From contig NZ_VXDB01000012.1 in assembly GCF_008711325.1 (NCBI RefSeq), positions 1-64,000 of the forward strand: a DNA stretch of 64,000 nucleotides. Reading direction: 5' to 3'. The translations under genes and the position numbers were made by a program. This document shows positions 55,166-63,368 of the stretch, in pieces; position 1 is the stretch's first letter; every line of letters begins with the position of its first letter. The DNA is from Roseibium sediminis. GTDB taxonomy: Bacteria > Pseudomonadota > Alphaproteobacteria > Rhizobiales > Stappiaceae. The notes under the pieces were generated by a model, which saw only the letters and a program-made list of their open reading frames with translations, searched no databases and was not told where the DNA came from.

Positions 55166-56316
55166 GCGGCCCGCTCCTTGAGGTCGTTCATCAGGATGTC
55201 CGCGCTTTTTTCTGCGCCGCCCAGCATCACCTTGTGGCCGGAGCGGGGAAGCGCGAGGGCATCGTCGATGGCCGCGGCAAGCCGTTCCGGGGTTAGATCC
55301 TTTTCTGGCGTCACCACGGCACGGCCATGAGCGGCAAGGGCATCTGCGCGTTGTGCCTGTTCGGTTTCCTTTACCTGTGCAAAGGGCACAAAGACGGCAG
55401 GCACGCTGGCAATGAGGATATCCAGCACCGTGTTGTAACCGGCCTGACTGACCGACAACCGCGCCCGCTTCAGCAGGCCCGGGAAATCCTTGCGCGCCCG
55501 CTCGACAATCAGGCCTTCTGTGGCGCTTTTCCTCAGGATCTGGAAGGCCTGTTCCGAAACGTCATGGCCGACCAGAATGCGCCACGTAACGTCATCCGCC
55601 CGTCGGGATAGTGGGCGGGCCTCAAGGGCTGCCGAAAGCAGGTTTTCCGCAACAGCACCTCCGCCACAGGAGATAATTACTTCGTCTTCGCCCACACCCT
55701 CCGGGGGCTCCGGACGCTCTCCGCCACCGACATAGCCCGTGTAGCGCACAAGGTGCTCCACCCGGTCTGCGAAGGGGAAACTGTCGCCAAGCTGCACAAA
55801 GTCCGGGTCGGAATGAACAAGGACCCGGTCATAGTGGGTCAGCGCCTGATCGGCCATCCATTCCTCTTTCCAGAGCTCCTGCTTGCGCACGAGGATATCG
55901 CGGATTGACGTTGCGATCAGCGGAGGTTGCGAACGGGCCTTGGCAAGCTTGAGCAATTCGCTCAGTTCAAACTCGAACTGACGGCGCCCAAAGGGGTAGG
56001 TTTCAGTCAGCAGAAGGTCGAATGGCTCTGCCTGATAGGCTTCAAGTGTTGATTCAAGACGGGACTTTTTCCAAGCATCGTCAATATCTTCATTGTCCAA
56101 CGTCACAAGGCGGTTGAAGACGGCATCGGGGCTGCGCACTGCCGGCAGCTGGACGATCTTGAGATCACCCGTATCCAGCGTTGGCGGCAACATATTGCCG
56201 GTCGCAAGGGTGACCCTGGCGCCGCGTTCCATCAATGCCTTGCCGATACTTGCGGCTCTCACCGCGTGGCCGGTGCCCAAGAGGTGCTGGACATGAATGA
56301 AAACGTTGAAAGACAT
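55162..56316 (-). CDS. Glycosyltransferase, GT-B fold (family 28/MurG-like)
   Basis: A 384-residue protein. The N-terminal HVQHLLGTGHAVRAASIGKALMERGARVTLATG is the acceptor-side GT-B start with its GxGH loop. The C-terminal donor half contains EVIISCGGGAVAENLL, SVSQAGYNTVLDILIASVPAVFVPF and ETEQAQRADALAAHGRA, the MurG-type nucleotide-sugar site. No membrane helix is seen. It is third or fourth in a five- to six-gene minus-strand operon and separated from its upstream neighbour by 2 bp. The sugar and acceptor are unknown. Confidence 0.88.
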   Translation of the reverse strand: MSFNVFIHVQHLLGTGHAVRAASIGKALMERGARVTLATGNMLPPTLDTGDLKIVQLPAVRSPDAVFNRLVTLDNEDIDDAWKKSRLESTLEAYQAEPFDLLLTETYPFGRRQFEFELSELLKLAKARSQPPLIATSIRDILVRKQELWKEEWMADQALTHYDRVLVHSDPDFVQLGDSFPFADRVEHLVRYTGYVGGGERPEPPEGVGEDEVIISCGGGAVAENLLSAALEARPLSRRADDVTWRILVGHDVSEQAFQILRKSATEGLIVERARKDFPGLLKRARLSVSQAGYNTVLDILIASVPAVFVPFAQVKETEQAQRADALAAHGRAVVTPEKDLTPERLAAAIDDALALPRSGHKVMLGGAEKSADILMNDLKERAA

Positions 56317-56318
56317 GA

Positions 56319-57431
56319 TCAGGATGTGGTCCGGCTCTTGTGATTTGCAATGGCACGGGCAAGGAAGTCATCCAGCCGCCGTGCTCCGGCTTGGAGGGTA
56401 TGATTGGCTGAAATGTGACGGGCGGCTGCTTGTCCCATTGTTTGGGTCAGTGCCGGATTCTCTAGCATCTTGCGGAGGTTTCCGGCAAAGGAAACCGCAT
56501 CTCCTTCCGCTGACAGCAGTCCTGTGACCTGATCTTTCACGATATCGGGTACACCAAACGTGTCTCCGGCAATAACCGTCAGTCCGCTGGCCTGTGCTTC
56601 CAGAAACACAAGGCCGAATGCCTCGCGAATGGCGGGCCATACGAACAGGTCATGGGCGGCATAGTGCGCGGGCAGCTCTTCCATCGCCAATGCGCCGAGC
56701 CATGTAAGGCGGGCTTTCGGGAAGAGGGCCAGAACCTCATCTCGTGCCTCGCCATCTCCGATGATGGTCAGGTGCCAGGGGAGGTCCGACACCTCGGCAA
56801 GGGCCTGTGCAAGCACCCGGTAGGAGCGGGTCTTGTCGCCCGCGCGCATCATGCCCACAGTCAGCAGCTTCAGTGGAATGGAAGGGGGCGGACGGCTCTC
56901 GACGGTCTGATAGGGTGCCGCGTCGATAAAGGGCAGGATGACGGAAAGCCTGTTTTGCGGCAGGACAGGTTTCAGGCAACCGGCGTCGGCATTGTGAAGG
57001 GCGCCGACCATATCGGCTCTCTGGAGGGCTTTGTCGGCTTCTGCAAAACCGAAGGCCCAGTCGCCTGTTTTTCGCTTCGGCGCGCGGCTCGCTTCCAGAA
57101 TGGCGTAGGGAAGGTCGAAACGGTCCGCAAGTGTGGGGCCGATCCAGTCCGGGGCCTTGTGGTAGAGGTGATAGGTCAGGAAAATGTCCGGTCTGTAGCC
57201 CTCATCCTGCCAATGCGCGTCGATCCTGTCCGCTTCTTCAAGGGCATTGGCCCGAATGGCGCGTTGGGCATTTTCGTCGCCAGTCTTTGTCCAGCTGCGA
57301 AAGCTGGAGGCGATCCGCACATCATGCCCAGCGCTTTCCAGAGCCCGAACTATCAGCCGTCCCATGGTCCGGTCTCCAGAGGGGACCGGATGATCGAGCG
57401 GCTTCATCGGCGCTGTGAAGGAGATTTTCAT
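56319..57431 (-). CDS. Glycosyltransferase family 4
   Basis: A 370-residue GT-B enzyme from ATG 57431; the frame runs on to 57566 inside the neighbouring gene. The N-terminal MKPLDHPVPSGDRTMGRLIVRALESAGHDVRIAS positions the acceptor domain. The donor site includes PLKLLTVGMMRAGDKTRSYRVLAQAL, LPWHLTIIGDGEARDEVLAL and the E-x7-E-type block REAFGLVFLEAQASGLTVIAG. A retaining transfer from a nucleotide sugar is expected. It lies in an operon with three other glycosyltransferases. Confidence 0.9.
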   Translation of the reverse strand: MKISFTAPMKPLDHPVPSGDRTMGRLIVRALESAGHDVRIASSFRSWTKTGDENAQRAIRANALEEADRIDAHWQDEGYRPDIFLTYHLYHKAPDWIGPTLADRFDLPYAILEASRAPKRKTGDWAFGFAEADKALQRADMVGALHNADAGCLKPVLPQNRLSVILPFIDAAPYQTVESRPPPSIPLKLLTVGMMRAGDKTRSYRVLAQALAEVSDLPWHLTIIGDGEARDEVLALFPKARLTWLGALAMEELPAHYAAHDLFVWPAIREAFGLVFLEAQASGLTVIAGDTFGVPDIVKDQVTGLLSAEGDAVSFAGNLRKMLENPALTQTMGQAAARHISANHTLQAGARRLDDFLARAIANHKSRTTS

Positions 57432-57447
57432 GAGCGGGGTCCGTGGG

Positions 57448-58668
57448 TCACAGAACCTTTCTGAACTTTTCCGCCAGATGGTCAAGCCCCGGTTCGGTGG
57501 CAAAGTGGCAACGCACGTGGTGAGCAGCAGCTTTGCCCATGCGCTCGCGTTCGGCAGGAGAAGCAATCAGCTTGCCGAGTTCCACACCAAGGGCTTTCGG
57601 ATCGGCCGGCGGCACCAGCACGCCCGTCTTGCCGGGAATGATCAGCTCAGGGATGGCGGAGACTGCCGTGGAAAGGCAGCACAGGCCCATGGACTGGGCT
57701 TCCATCAGAACATTGGGAAGTCCGTCCCGGTCGCCGGACTTGGCGAGTTTCGAGGGTAATACGAAGAGATCGGATGCCTGACAGGCCTTGATGACTTCCT
57801 CGCGGGGCTGCGCGCCGCGCCATGTAATCCGCTCGCTGAGGCCAAGCGTTGCGGCCTGCGCCTTCAGGGCGTCGGAAAGTTCTCCGCCGCCAATATGGGT
57901 GAAATGCCAGTTGAGTGTTTCGGGAAGGGAGGCGAGGGCGGCCAGAAGGTCATCGTAACCCTTCTTTTCCACCGCACGGCCAACCGACACCAGCTGAACT
58001 GCGTCGCCTGATCCATCGCGGCCTGATCCTTTTTCCGCAGGCTCGGGAAAGCCGGAAAAATCCAGCCCGTGATAGACCAGTTCCACCTTGTCCGGGGTTT
58101 TTGTCAGCGACTTCAGATGATCCACGTTCACCTTGGTGCAGGTCACCCCCCAGGCTGCATCATCAAGCTTGGTGCGCAGGTCCCATTCCTCACTTGTCCA
58201 GATGTCCTTCGCGTGCGCGGAGAAGGACCAGCCCTTTCCGGCAAGATGAGCTGCATAGCGGGCGGCCGAGCAGGGCGTGTGCAGATAGTGCGTGTGGATC
58301 CAGGTCACATCTTCCGGCAGTTCATGGGCAAAGACACAGCCTTGCGCCCAGCGGCGCTGGCGGTTGGCGTTGCTTTCCTGCGCGTAGTCCGCATCGAACA
58401 GGGCTTTGGCGGCTGCATAGGTCGGCTGCTTCTCCGCCCAGCGTTTTGCCTTGGCCACTCTTGCCGGATCATCCTTCACATATTCAGGCAAATACAGAAC
58501 ATCGGCGGAAATTTGTCGGTGCAGCTCGTGAATATAGGGGTCATAGGGCTTGCGCAGCGCAACGATCAGGATCGGAACGCCGCGCCGTTCGAGCCCGAGG
58601 ATTTCCTGGGCGATGAAGGTTTCGGAAAGGCGCGGATAGCCTTTGACCACAACGGCGATGCGGGACAT
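57448..58668 (-). CDS. Glycosyltransferase family 4
   Basis: A 406-residue GT-B enzyme. It starts RIAVVVKGYPRLSETFIAQEILGLERRGVPI, the spelling common to colanic-acid/WcaL-type transferases, with the conserved histidine in WIHTHYLHTPCSAARYAA. The donor half has VQLVSVGRAVEKKGYDDLLAALA, HFTHIGGGELSDALK and SGDRDGLPNVLMEAQSMGLCCL, where DGLPNVLMEA is the diagnostic acid block. It lies second in the minus-strand run, 50 bp after the first gene. Confidence 0.92.
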   Translation of the reverse strand: MSRIAVVVKGYPRLSETFIAQEILGLERRGVPILIVALRKPYDPYIHELHRQISADVLYLPEYVKDDPARVAKAKRWAEKQPTYAAAKALFDADYAQESNANRQRRWAQGCVFAHELPEDVTWIHTHYLHTPCSAARYAAHLAGKGWSFSAHAKDIWTSEEWDLRTKLDDAAWGVTCTKVNVDHLKSLTKTPDKVELVYHGLDFSGFPEPAEKGSGRDGSGDAVQLVSVGRAVEKKGYDDLLAALASLPETLNWHFTHIGGGELSDALKAQAATLGLSERITWRGAQPREEVIKACQASDLFVLPSKLAKSGDRDGLPNVLMEAQSMGLCCLSTAVSAIPELIIPGKTGVLVPPADPKALGVELGKLIASPAERERMGKAAAHHVRCHFATEPGLDHLAEKFRKVL

Positions 58669-58718
58669 GACAGGTCTCGATTGTCTGATTGTCGCAGCAG
58701 GTGAAGCGTGCTGCGTTT

Positions 58719-59939
58719 TTAGAAATTCACGATCTGGCGGCGATCTTGTTCTGCGCGGTTTTCTTCAAGGATTTCTCCTACGCGGTCGCCGACGAGATCC
58801 AGTCCGAGCATGAGGTTCTCGATCCCGGCAGCTGACGGGCTCGGAGAATAGGGCAGCTCGGCCAAGGCTTCTGCCATCAGAACTGGATCGGGGTACTTGT
58901 CGATCGGTAGAACCTTCAGGAGGCCGCGTTCTTCGGCGCATGCCGCGCGGATGGCCTGTTCGCGGCGCGGAATGATGCGCGGGACCATCAATGTCGGCTT
59001 GTCGAAGGACAGGATCTCGCAAAACGTATTGTAGCCTCCCATGCCGACAATTGCTCTGGCGCTGGCAAGATAGGGCTCGATCTGCGGCGTGAAACGCAGG
59101 ATTTCAACATCGCGAAGGTGTTCGGCGCGTTCGGTGAACTGCGACACGGCTGCTGCCGGCATGAACGGACCAAGAATGATGAGCGCGGGAAACAAGGGGC
59201 GCTTGCGGGCTTCGTAGGCACGCATCACCCAGTCGACCAGCTCAACACCGTCACCGCCGCCGCCGGGCGTCACGAGAATGTAGGGTTGCTCGCCAAAGGG
59301 TTCGGGCAGCGGAGCGTTTTCCGCGTTCTCGGGCATGTGGCGACGCAGATACCCGGTGTAACGGATCTTGTCGGGAACATTTTCCGGCAGCTTGATGCCT
59401 TCCACCGGATTGCACATGTCTTGTGGGCCATAGACCCAGATCTCGTCATACAGGTCCCGAAGGGCCGGCATGACGTTCTTGCGTTCCCACTCCTGACGGA
59501 GAATTTCCGGATCATCCATGACATCGCGCAGGCCGAGCACCAGTTTTGTCTTGGTGTTCTTGAGGGCTTCCAGCGTGCCCAGAACCTCGCCACGCAGGCC
59601 AAGTGGTTCCTTGTCGACGATGAAGATATCCGGCTCGAACACCTTGGCGGTGTGCTCGATGATCGACGATCGGATTTCCAGCGTGTGCTCGATGTTCAAA
59701 TGCAGCGAAAGGGGTGTGTATTCCCCGTCGCGCAGCTTGATGACACCGGGAATGCGGACAAAATCAACGCGCGAGCGAAACTCGAAGCTGCCGATGATCG
59801 GCGAGCCGGACAGGATCAGGACGGACAGGTCATCGTATGTTTTCACCAGAGAATGCGCGATTGCCCGGCAGCGGCGAAGATGCCCCAGGCCGAAGGAATC
59901 GTGGCTGTAAATCAGAATCTTTGGTGACTTTGAACGCAT
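58719..59939 (-). CDS. Glycosyltransferase, GT-B fold (family 28-like)
   Basis: A 406-residue protein. KILIYSHDSFGLGHLRRCRAIAHSLV is the N-terminal loop of the MurG-like fold, and PYILVTPGGGGDGVELVDWVM plus GMGGYNTFCEILSFDKPTLMVPRIIPRREQAIRAA the donor half. It resembles the transferase at 55162 in layout, though the two share little wording beyond the motifs. It is the first gene of the minus-strand cluster. The 227 bp to the divergent ABC protein gene must hold both promoters; I could not fix their boxes. Confidence 0.88.
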   Translation of the reverse strand: MRSKSPKILIYSHDSFGLGHLRRCRAIAHSLVKTYDDLSVLILSGSPIIGSFEFRSRVDFVRIPGVIKLRDGEYTPLSLHLNIEHTLEIRSSIIEHTAKVFEPDIFIVDKEPLGLRGEVLGTLEALKNTKTKLVLGLRDVMDDPEILRQEWERKNVMPALRDLYDEIWVYGPQDMCNPVEGIKLPENVPDKIRYTGYLRRHMPENAENAPLPEPFGEQPYILVTPGGGGDGVELVDWVMRAYEARKRPLFPALIILGPFMPAAAVSQFTERAEHLRDVEILRFTPQIEPYLASARAIVGMGGYNTFCEILSFDKPTLMVPRIIPRREQAIRAACAEERGLLKVLPIDKYPDPVLMAEALAELPYSPSPSAAGIENLMLGLDLVGDRVGEILEENRAEQDRRQIVNF

Positions 59940-60166
59940 ACGTCGATCTGGAACTTTTAAGAGTGTGCCGCCTTATGCCCCGATACATGACTTTTTGCCA
60001 TGCCTTTTTCAGCATTTGCACGGCGTACCCTTTCAAATGTCGTCGAAGGCGTCAATGGCGGATCGGTAACAGTTTCACAAACGTGGCTGGTGAAATTGAA
60101 TTGATTAGTTAATATTGCCGTTCTGAATCGTGGCAATGCCCGCACAGTTACAGTCCGGACGGCATA

Positions 60167-62761
60167 ATGGAAAAAAATCTTTTCAGCTTTATTTGGAAGT
60201 TCAGTGCGCGGCAGCAAATATTCATACTACTTATCACAGTATTATCATATCCTGTCACATACATACTACTAGAGCTTCCGAAGCTTATCGTAAACGATGC
60301 AGTGCAGGGTGACGGATTTCCAAGAGCTGTCCTTTCGGTAGAATTGGATCAAATCTCCTATCTCGTGTTCCTTTGCTTCTCGTTTTTGGGCCTAGTCATT
60401 TTGTCTAACGGCCTGAAACTTTACATCAATATCTACAAGGGACGGCTGGGTGAGCGGATGCTCCGACGCCTGCGTTTTGAACTCTTTCAGCGGGTTCTCC
60501 GGTTCCGCCTTCCGCATTTCAGGAAAATCAGCTCCGGTGAAATCATTCCGATGATCACGTCCGAGGTGGAGGATGTGGGCGGTTTCATCGGCGAGGCCTT
60601 TGCCCTTCCTGCCTATCAGGGCGGGATGCTGGTTGTGCAGCTTGGCTTCATCTTCATGCAGGATCCGCTCTTGGGTCTTGCGGCTGTCAGCTCTTACCCG
60701 ATCCAGGGCTACATTATCCCGAAGCTGCAGAAGAAGGTGGTGCTGCTGTCCCGGATGAGGGTCAAGAATGTCCGCCTGATCGCCGACAAGGTGGGCGAGA
60801 GCATTACCGGTGTTCCGGAAATTCACGCAAACGATGCCTCCGCGTGGCACTCTGCCGACCTGTCTGATCGCTTGTACGAGAATTTCAAGATCCGCTACGA
60901 GATCTTCAATCGGAAGTTCTTCATCAAGTTCCTGAATAACTTCATGAACCAGCTGACACCGTTCTTCTTCTACCTGATCGGCGGTTATCTGGTCATCGAG
61001 GGCGACCTGAGTATCGGCGCGCTGCTTGCGGTCATCGCAGCCTACAAGGACCTTGCCGGTCCGTGGAAGGAGCTGCTTGCCTATTACCAGATGACGGCAG
61101 ACGTTTCGGTCAAGTACCAGACGGTGGTGGAGAACTTCGATCCGGCGGACATCTATCCGGTCGAGCGTCTTGTTGAGGATGCGTCACAGGAGCTGAAGGG
61201 CGATATCGTTCTCGGCAATGTGACCTTCTCGGGCGGCGCTGCGGGGCAGGAGGTGTTCGATGCATCGCTGACGATACCAGAAGGGCGAAGTTATGCGATT
61301 GCCGGTCCGGACGGATCGGGAAGGGCGGAGGTCCTGCAACTTGCAGCGGGGCTTGTCAGCCCGTCTTCCGGTCGCGTGGAAATCGGCGGCGTCAATCTCG
61401 ACAAACTTTCTGAATCCACCCTCGGGCGCGAGATCGCCTATGTGGGTGGGGCGGTGCATATCTGGACAGGCACCATTCGGGACAATCTCTACTACGGCCT
61501 GCGTCATCGCCCGCTTGCCAAGGTCGAGCGTCACGGAGAAGAACTGGCAGATTATCAGCGCCGGATCAGCGAAGCCCACGAGACGAAAAACCCGACCTAC
61601 GACCTTGCTGCGCATTGGGAGGATTATGCGGCTGCCGGGGTCAGTGGTCCGGATGAGCTCGACGAAAAAGCTCTCTCGCTGCTGACGGCTGTAGGACTGG
61701 ATGCCGATATTTATCGCCTTGGTCTGCAGTCGCGCTTTGACCCGACCATGGATGACGAGCTGGCAGACCGCATCCTGTCGGTTCGAGGGACATTGGCAGA
61801 GAGGATTGCCGGTGATCCGAATCTGGCCAATCTCGTTGAGCTGTGGAACCAGAACAATTTCAATGCCAGTGCGACCCTTGCGGAGAACCTCTTCTTTGCG
61901 GTGCCGACGGACCCGGAAGTTGGCATGGACAACATCCCGGACATGCCGGAGGTGAAGACGTTCCTGTCCGACACGGGACTGGACGCGAAACTGCAGGAAA
62001 TCGGCTTGAAGATCGCCGAGACCATGGTCGAGCTGTTCGCAAACGTTTCCGGCGACAGCGGACTTCTCGGGACGTATTCCTTCATCAATCAGGAGGATCT
62101 GCCGGAGTTCGACAGGATTGTTCGAGTGGCACGTTCAGGAAATCAGCGGCCCGGACTTTCCGCCAGTGACAAGTCTCGCCTCGTTGCGCTGGCCTTCAAG
62201 CTGGTTCCTGCAAGGCATCGTCTTGGCATCGCGACGGACGAGCTGAAGTCTGAAATCATCACAGCTCGCCGTCAGTTCCTGGATTCAGTCGTTGGCAGCA
62301 GCAAGAACTTTGTGGCGATCGATCCGAACACCTATCTGCCGCCGTTGACGATTGAGGACAATCTCCTCTTTGGCCGGGCTCGTGTTGACCGCCGCGATGC
62401 GCGTCAACGCATTGATCAGGTGATCCGCTCGATGGTCGAGGAGATGAACCTGCGCGAGCCGATCATGTATGCGGGCTTTGATTATCATGTTGGCGTTGCC
62501 GGTTCGCGCCTGTCTGCCGGTCAGCGTCGCCGTCTGGCACTCGTGCGGGCGCTGCTGAAGAACGCGCGTATCACCATCCTTGATGATGTGGCGACCGGGC
62601 TCAACGATGAGGACAAGGCGCTTCGGGAAGCGCTTCGCAAGCTGCTGGCCGGACGGACATTCCTCTTCGGGGCGCCAAACGAAGAGCTTGGGGCCGAATT
62701 CGATGCTTATGCCCTGTTCGATCAGGGGCGGGTGTCATCAACTCATCGTAATCAGGCTTGA
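60167..62761 (+). CDS. ABC-exporter-like protein with degenerate, expanded ATPase domain
   Basis: An 864-residue protein. Residues 1 to about 325 form an exporter-type membrane domain with helices near 16-36, 63-83, 145-165, 258-278 and 280-300. The ATPase part (about 345-864) is twice the normal size. Walker A reads GPDGSGRA (380-387), so the lysine and Thr/Ser are gone. The Q-loop region reads IAYVGGAVHIWTGTIRDNL, without glutamine. The signature LSAGQRRRLALVRAL is kept at 782-796, Walker B is ITILDD (802-807) with Asp for the catalytic Glu, and the H-loop histidine is absent (FLFGAPNEE). About 280 residues separate the Q-loop region from the last T(I/L)xxNLxF(G/A) motif at 728-736, and that motif occurs three times. 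It faces a glycosyltransferase cluster. Confidence 0.85.
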   Translation: MEKNLFSFIWKFSARQQIFILLITVLSYPVTYILLELPKLIVNDAVQGDGFPRAVLSVELDQISYLVFLCFSFLGLVILSNGLKLYINIYKGRLGERMLRRLRFELFQRVLRFRLPHFRKISSGEIIPMITSEVEDVGGFIGEAFALPAYQGGMLVVQLGFIFMQDPLLGLAAVSSYPIQGYIIPKLQKKVVLLSRMRVKNVRLIADKVGESITGVPEIHANDASAWHSADLSDRLYENFKIRYEIFNRKFFIKFLNNFMNQLTPFFFYLIGGYLVIEGDLSIGALLAVIAAYKDLAGPWKELLAYYQMTADVSVKYQTVVENFDPADIYPVERLVEDASQELKGDIVLGNVTFSGGAAGQEVFDASLTIPEGRSYAIAGPDGSGRAEVLQLAAGLVSPSSGRVEIGGVNLDKLSESTLGREIAYVGGAVHIWTGTIRDNLYYGLRHRPLAKVERHGEELADYQRRISEAHETKNPTYDLAAHWEDYAAAGVSGPDELDEKALSLLTAVGLDADIYRLGLQSRFDPTMDDELADRILSVRGTLAERIAGDPNLANLVELWNQNNFNASATLAENLFFAVPTDPEVGMDNIPDMPEVKTFLSDTGLDAKLQEIGLKIAETMVELFANVSGDSGLLGTYSFINQEDLPEFDRIVRVARSGNQRPGLSASDKSRLVALAFKLVPARHRLGIATDELKSEIITARRQFLDSVVGSSKNFVAIDPNTYLPPLTIEDNLLFGRARVDRRDARQRIDQVIRSMVEEMNLREPIMYAGFDYHVGVAGSRLSAGQRRRLALVRALLKNARITILDDVATGLNDEDKALREALRKLLAGRTFLFGAPNEELGAEFDAYALFDQGRVSSTHRNQA

Positions 62762-62849
62762 GAAGACGAAGCTTAAGTGCTTTGGTGAATAAAAAAGGCG
62801 GACGCATTTTGAAGCTTGGCGAATGCAGCACCCGCCGGGAGGTAAGTAA

Positions 62850-63293
62850 ATGACATTGGAAGCTGAAGTCGAGGCCCTGCGGCGCGTACCGCTGTTTCGC
62901 GGCATCGATGAAACCAAGCTGCGGTTGCTGGCGTTTATCAGTGACCGGACGGAGTATCAGCAGGGCGAACGGCTTTGTTCTCAAGGAGAACCCGGTGACA
63001 GCGCCTTCATCATTCTCAAAGGCAAGGCAGACGTTCTGGTGAACACGCCGGAAGGCGAAAAAACCGTTGCCCAGGTTGGTGAAAACAACATCGTCGGCGA
63101 GATTGCGATCCTGTGCGACGTTCCACGAACCGCAAGCCTGATCGCATCGACGGAAATGGATGTTTTAACCGTTTCCAAAGATGACTTCTTGAAACTGCTT
63201 AAAGAGTTTCCCGATATATCATTGGAGGTCATGCGTACGCTTGCCCTCCGTCTGGAGCGTACAACGCGGGATCTTGCTGCGGCCCAGAAGTGA
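62850..63293 (+). CDS. Stand-alone cyclic-nucleotide-binding domain protein
   Basis: A 147-residue protein consisting of one CNMP domain. The phosphate-binding cassette is VGEIAILCDVPRTASLIA, with the glutamate that binds the ribose and the arginine that binds the cyclic phosphate, so cAMP or cGMP binding is likely. A helix (LKLLKEFPDISLEVMRTLALRLERTTRDLAAA) closes the domain. There is no DNA-binding domain, unlike CRP. GGGAGGTAAGTAA precedes the ATG. It lies 88 bp after the ABC-like gene and just before a metallo-beta-lactamase-fold gene; such trios of CNMP, transporter and MBL-fold proteins suggest cAMP control of the pathway. Confidence 0.9.
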   Translation: MTLEAEVEALRRVPLFRGIDETKLRLLAFISDRTEYQQGERLCSQGEPGDSAFIILKGKADVLVNTPEGEKTVAQVGENNIVGEIAILCDVPRTASLIASTEMDVLTVSKDDFLKLLKEFPDISLEVMRTLALRLERTTRDLAAAQK

Positions 63294-63368
63294 TTTGTCG
63301 GCCTGCGCAAAGGGAGGGTAGCGTGGGAGAAAGCAGAAGTGTCTTGCCGGGGACGTGAGGAATGGTGA

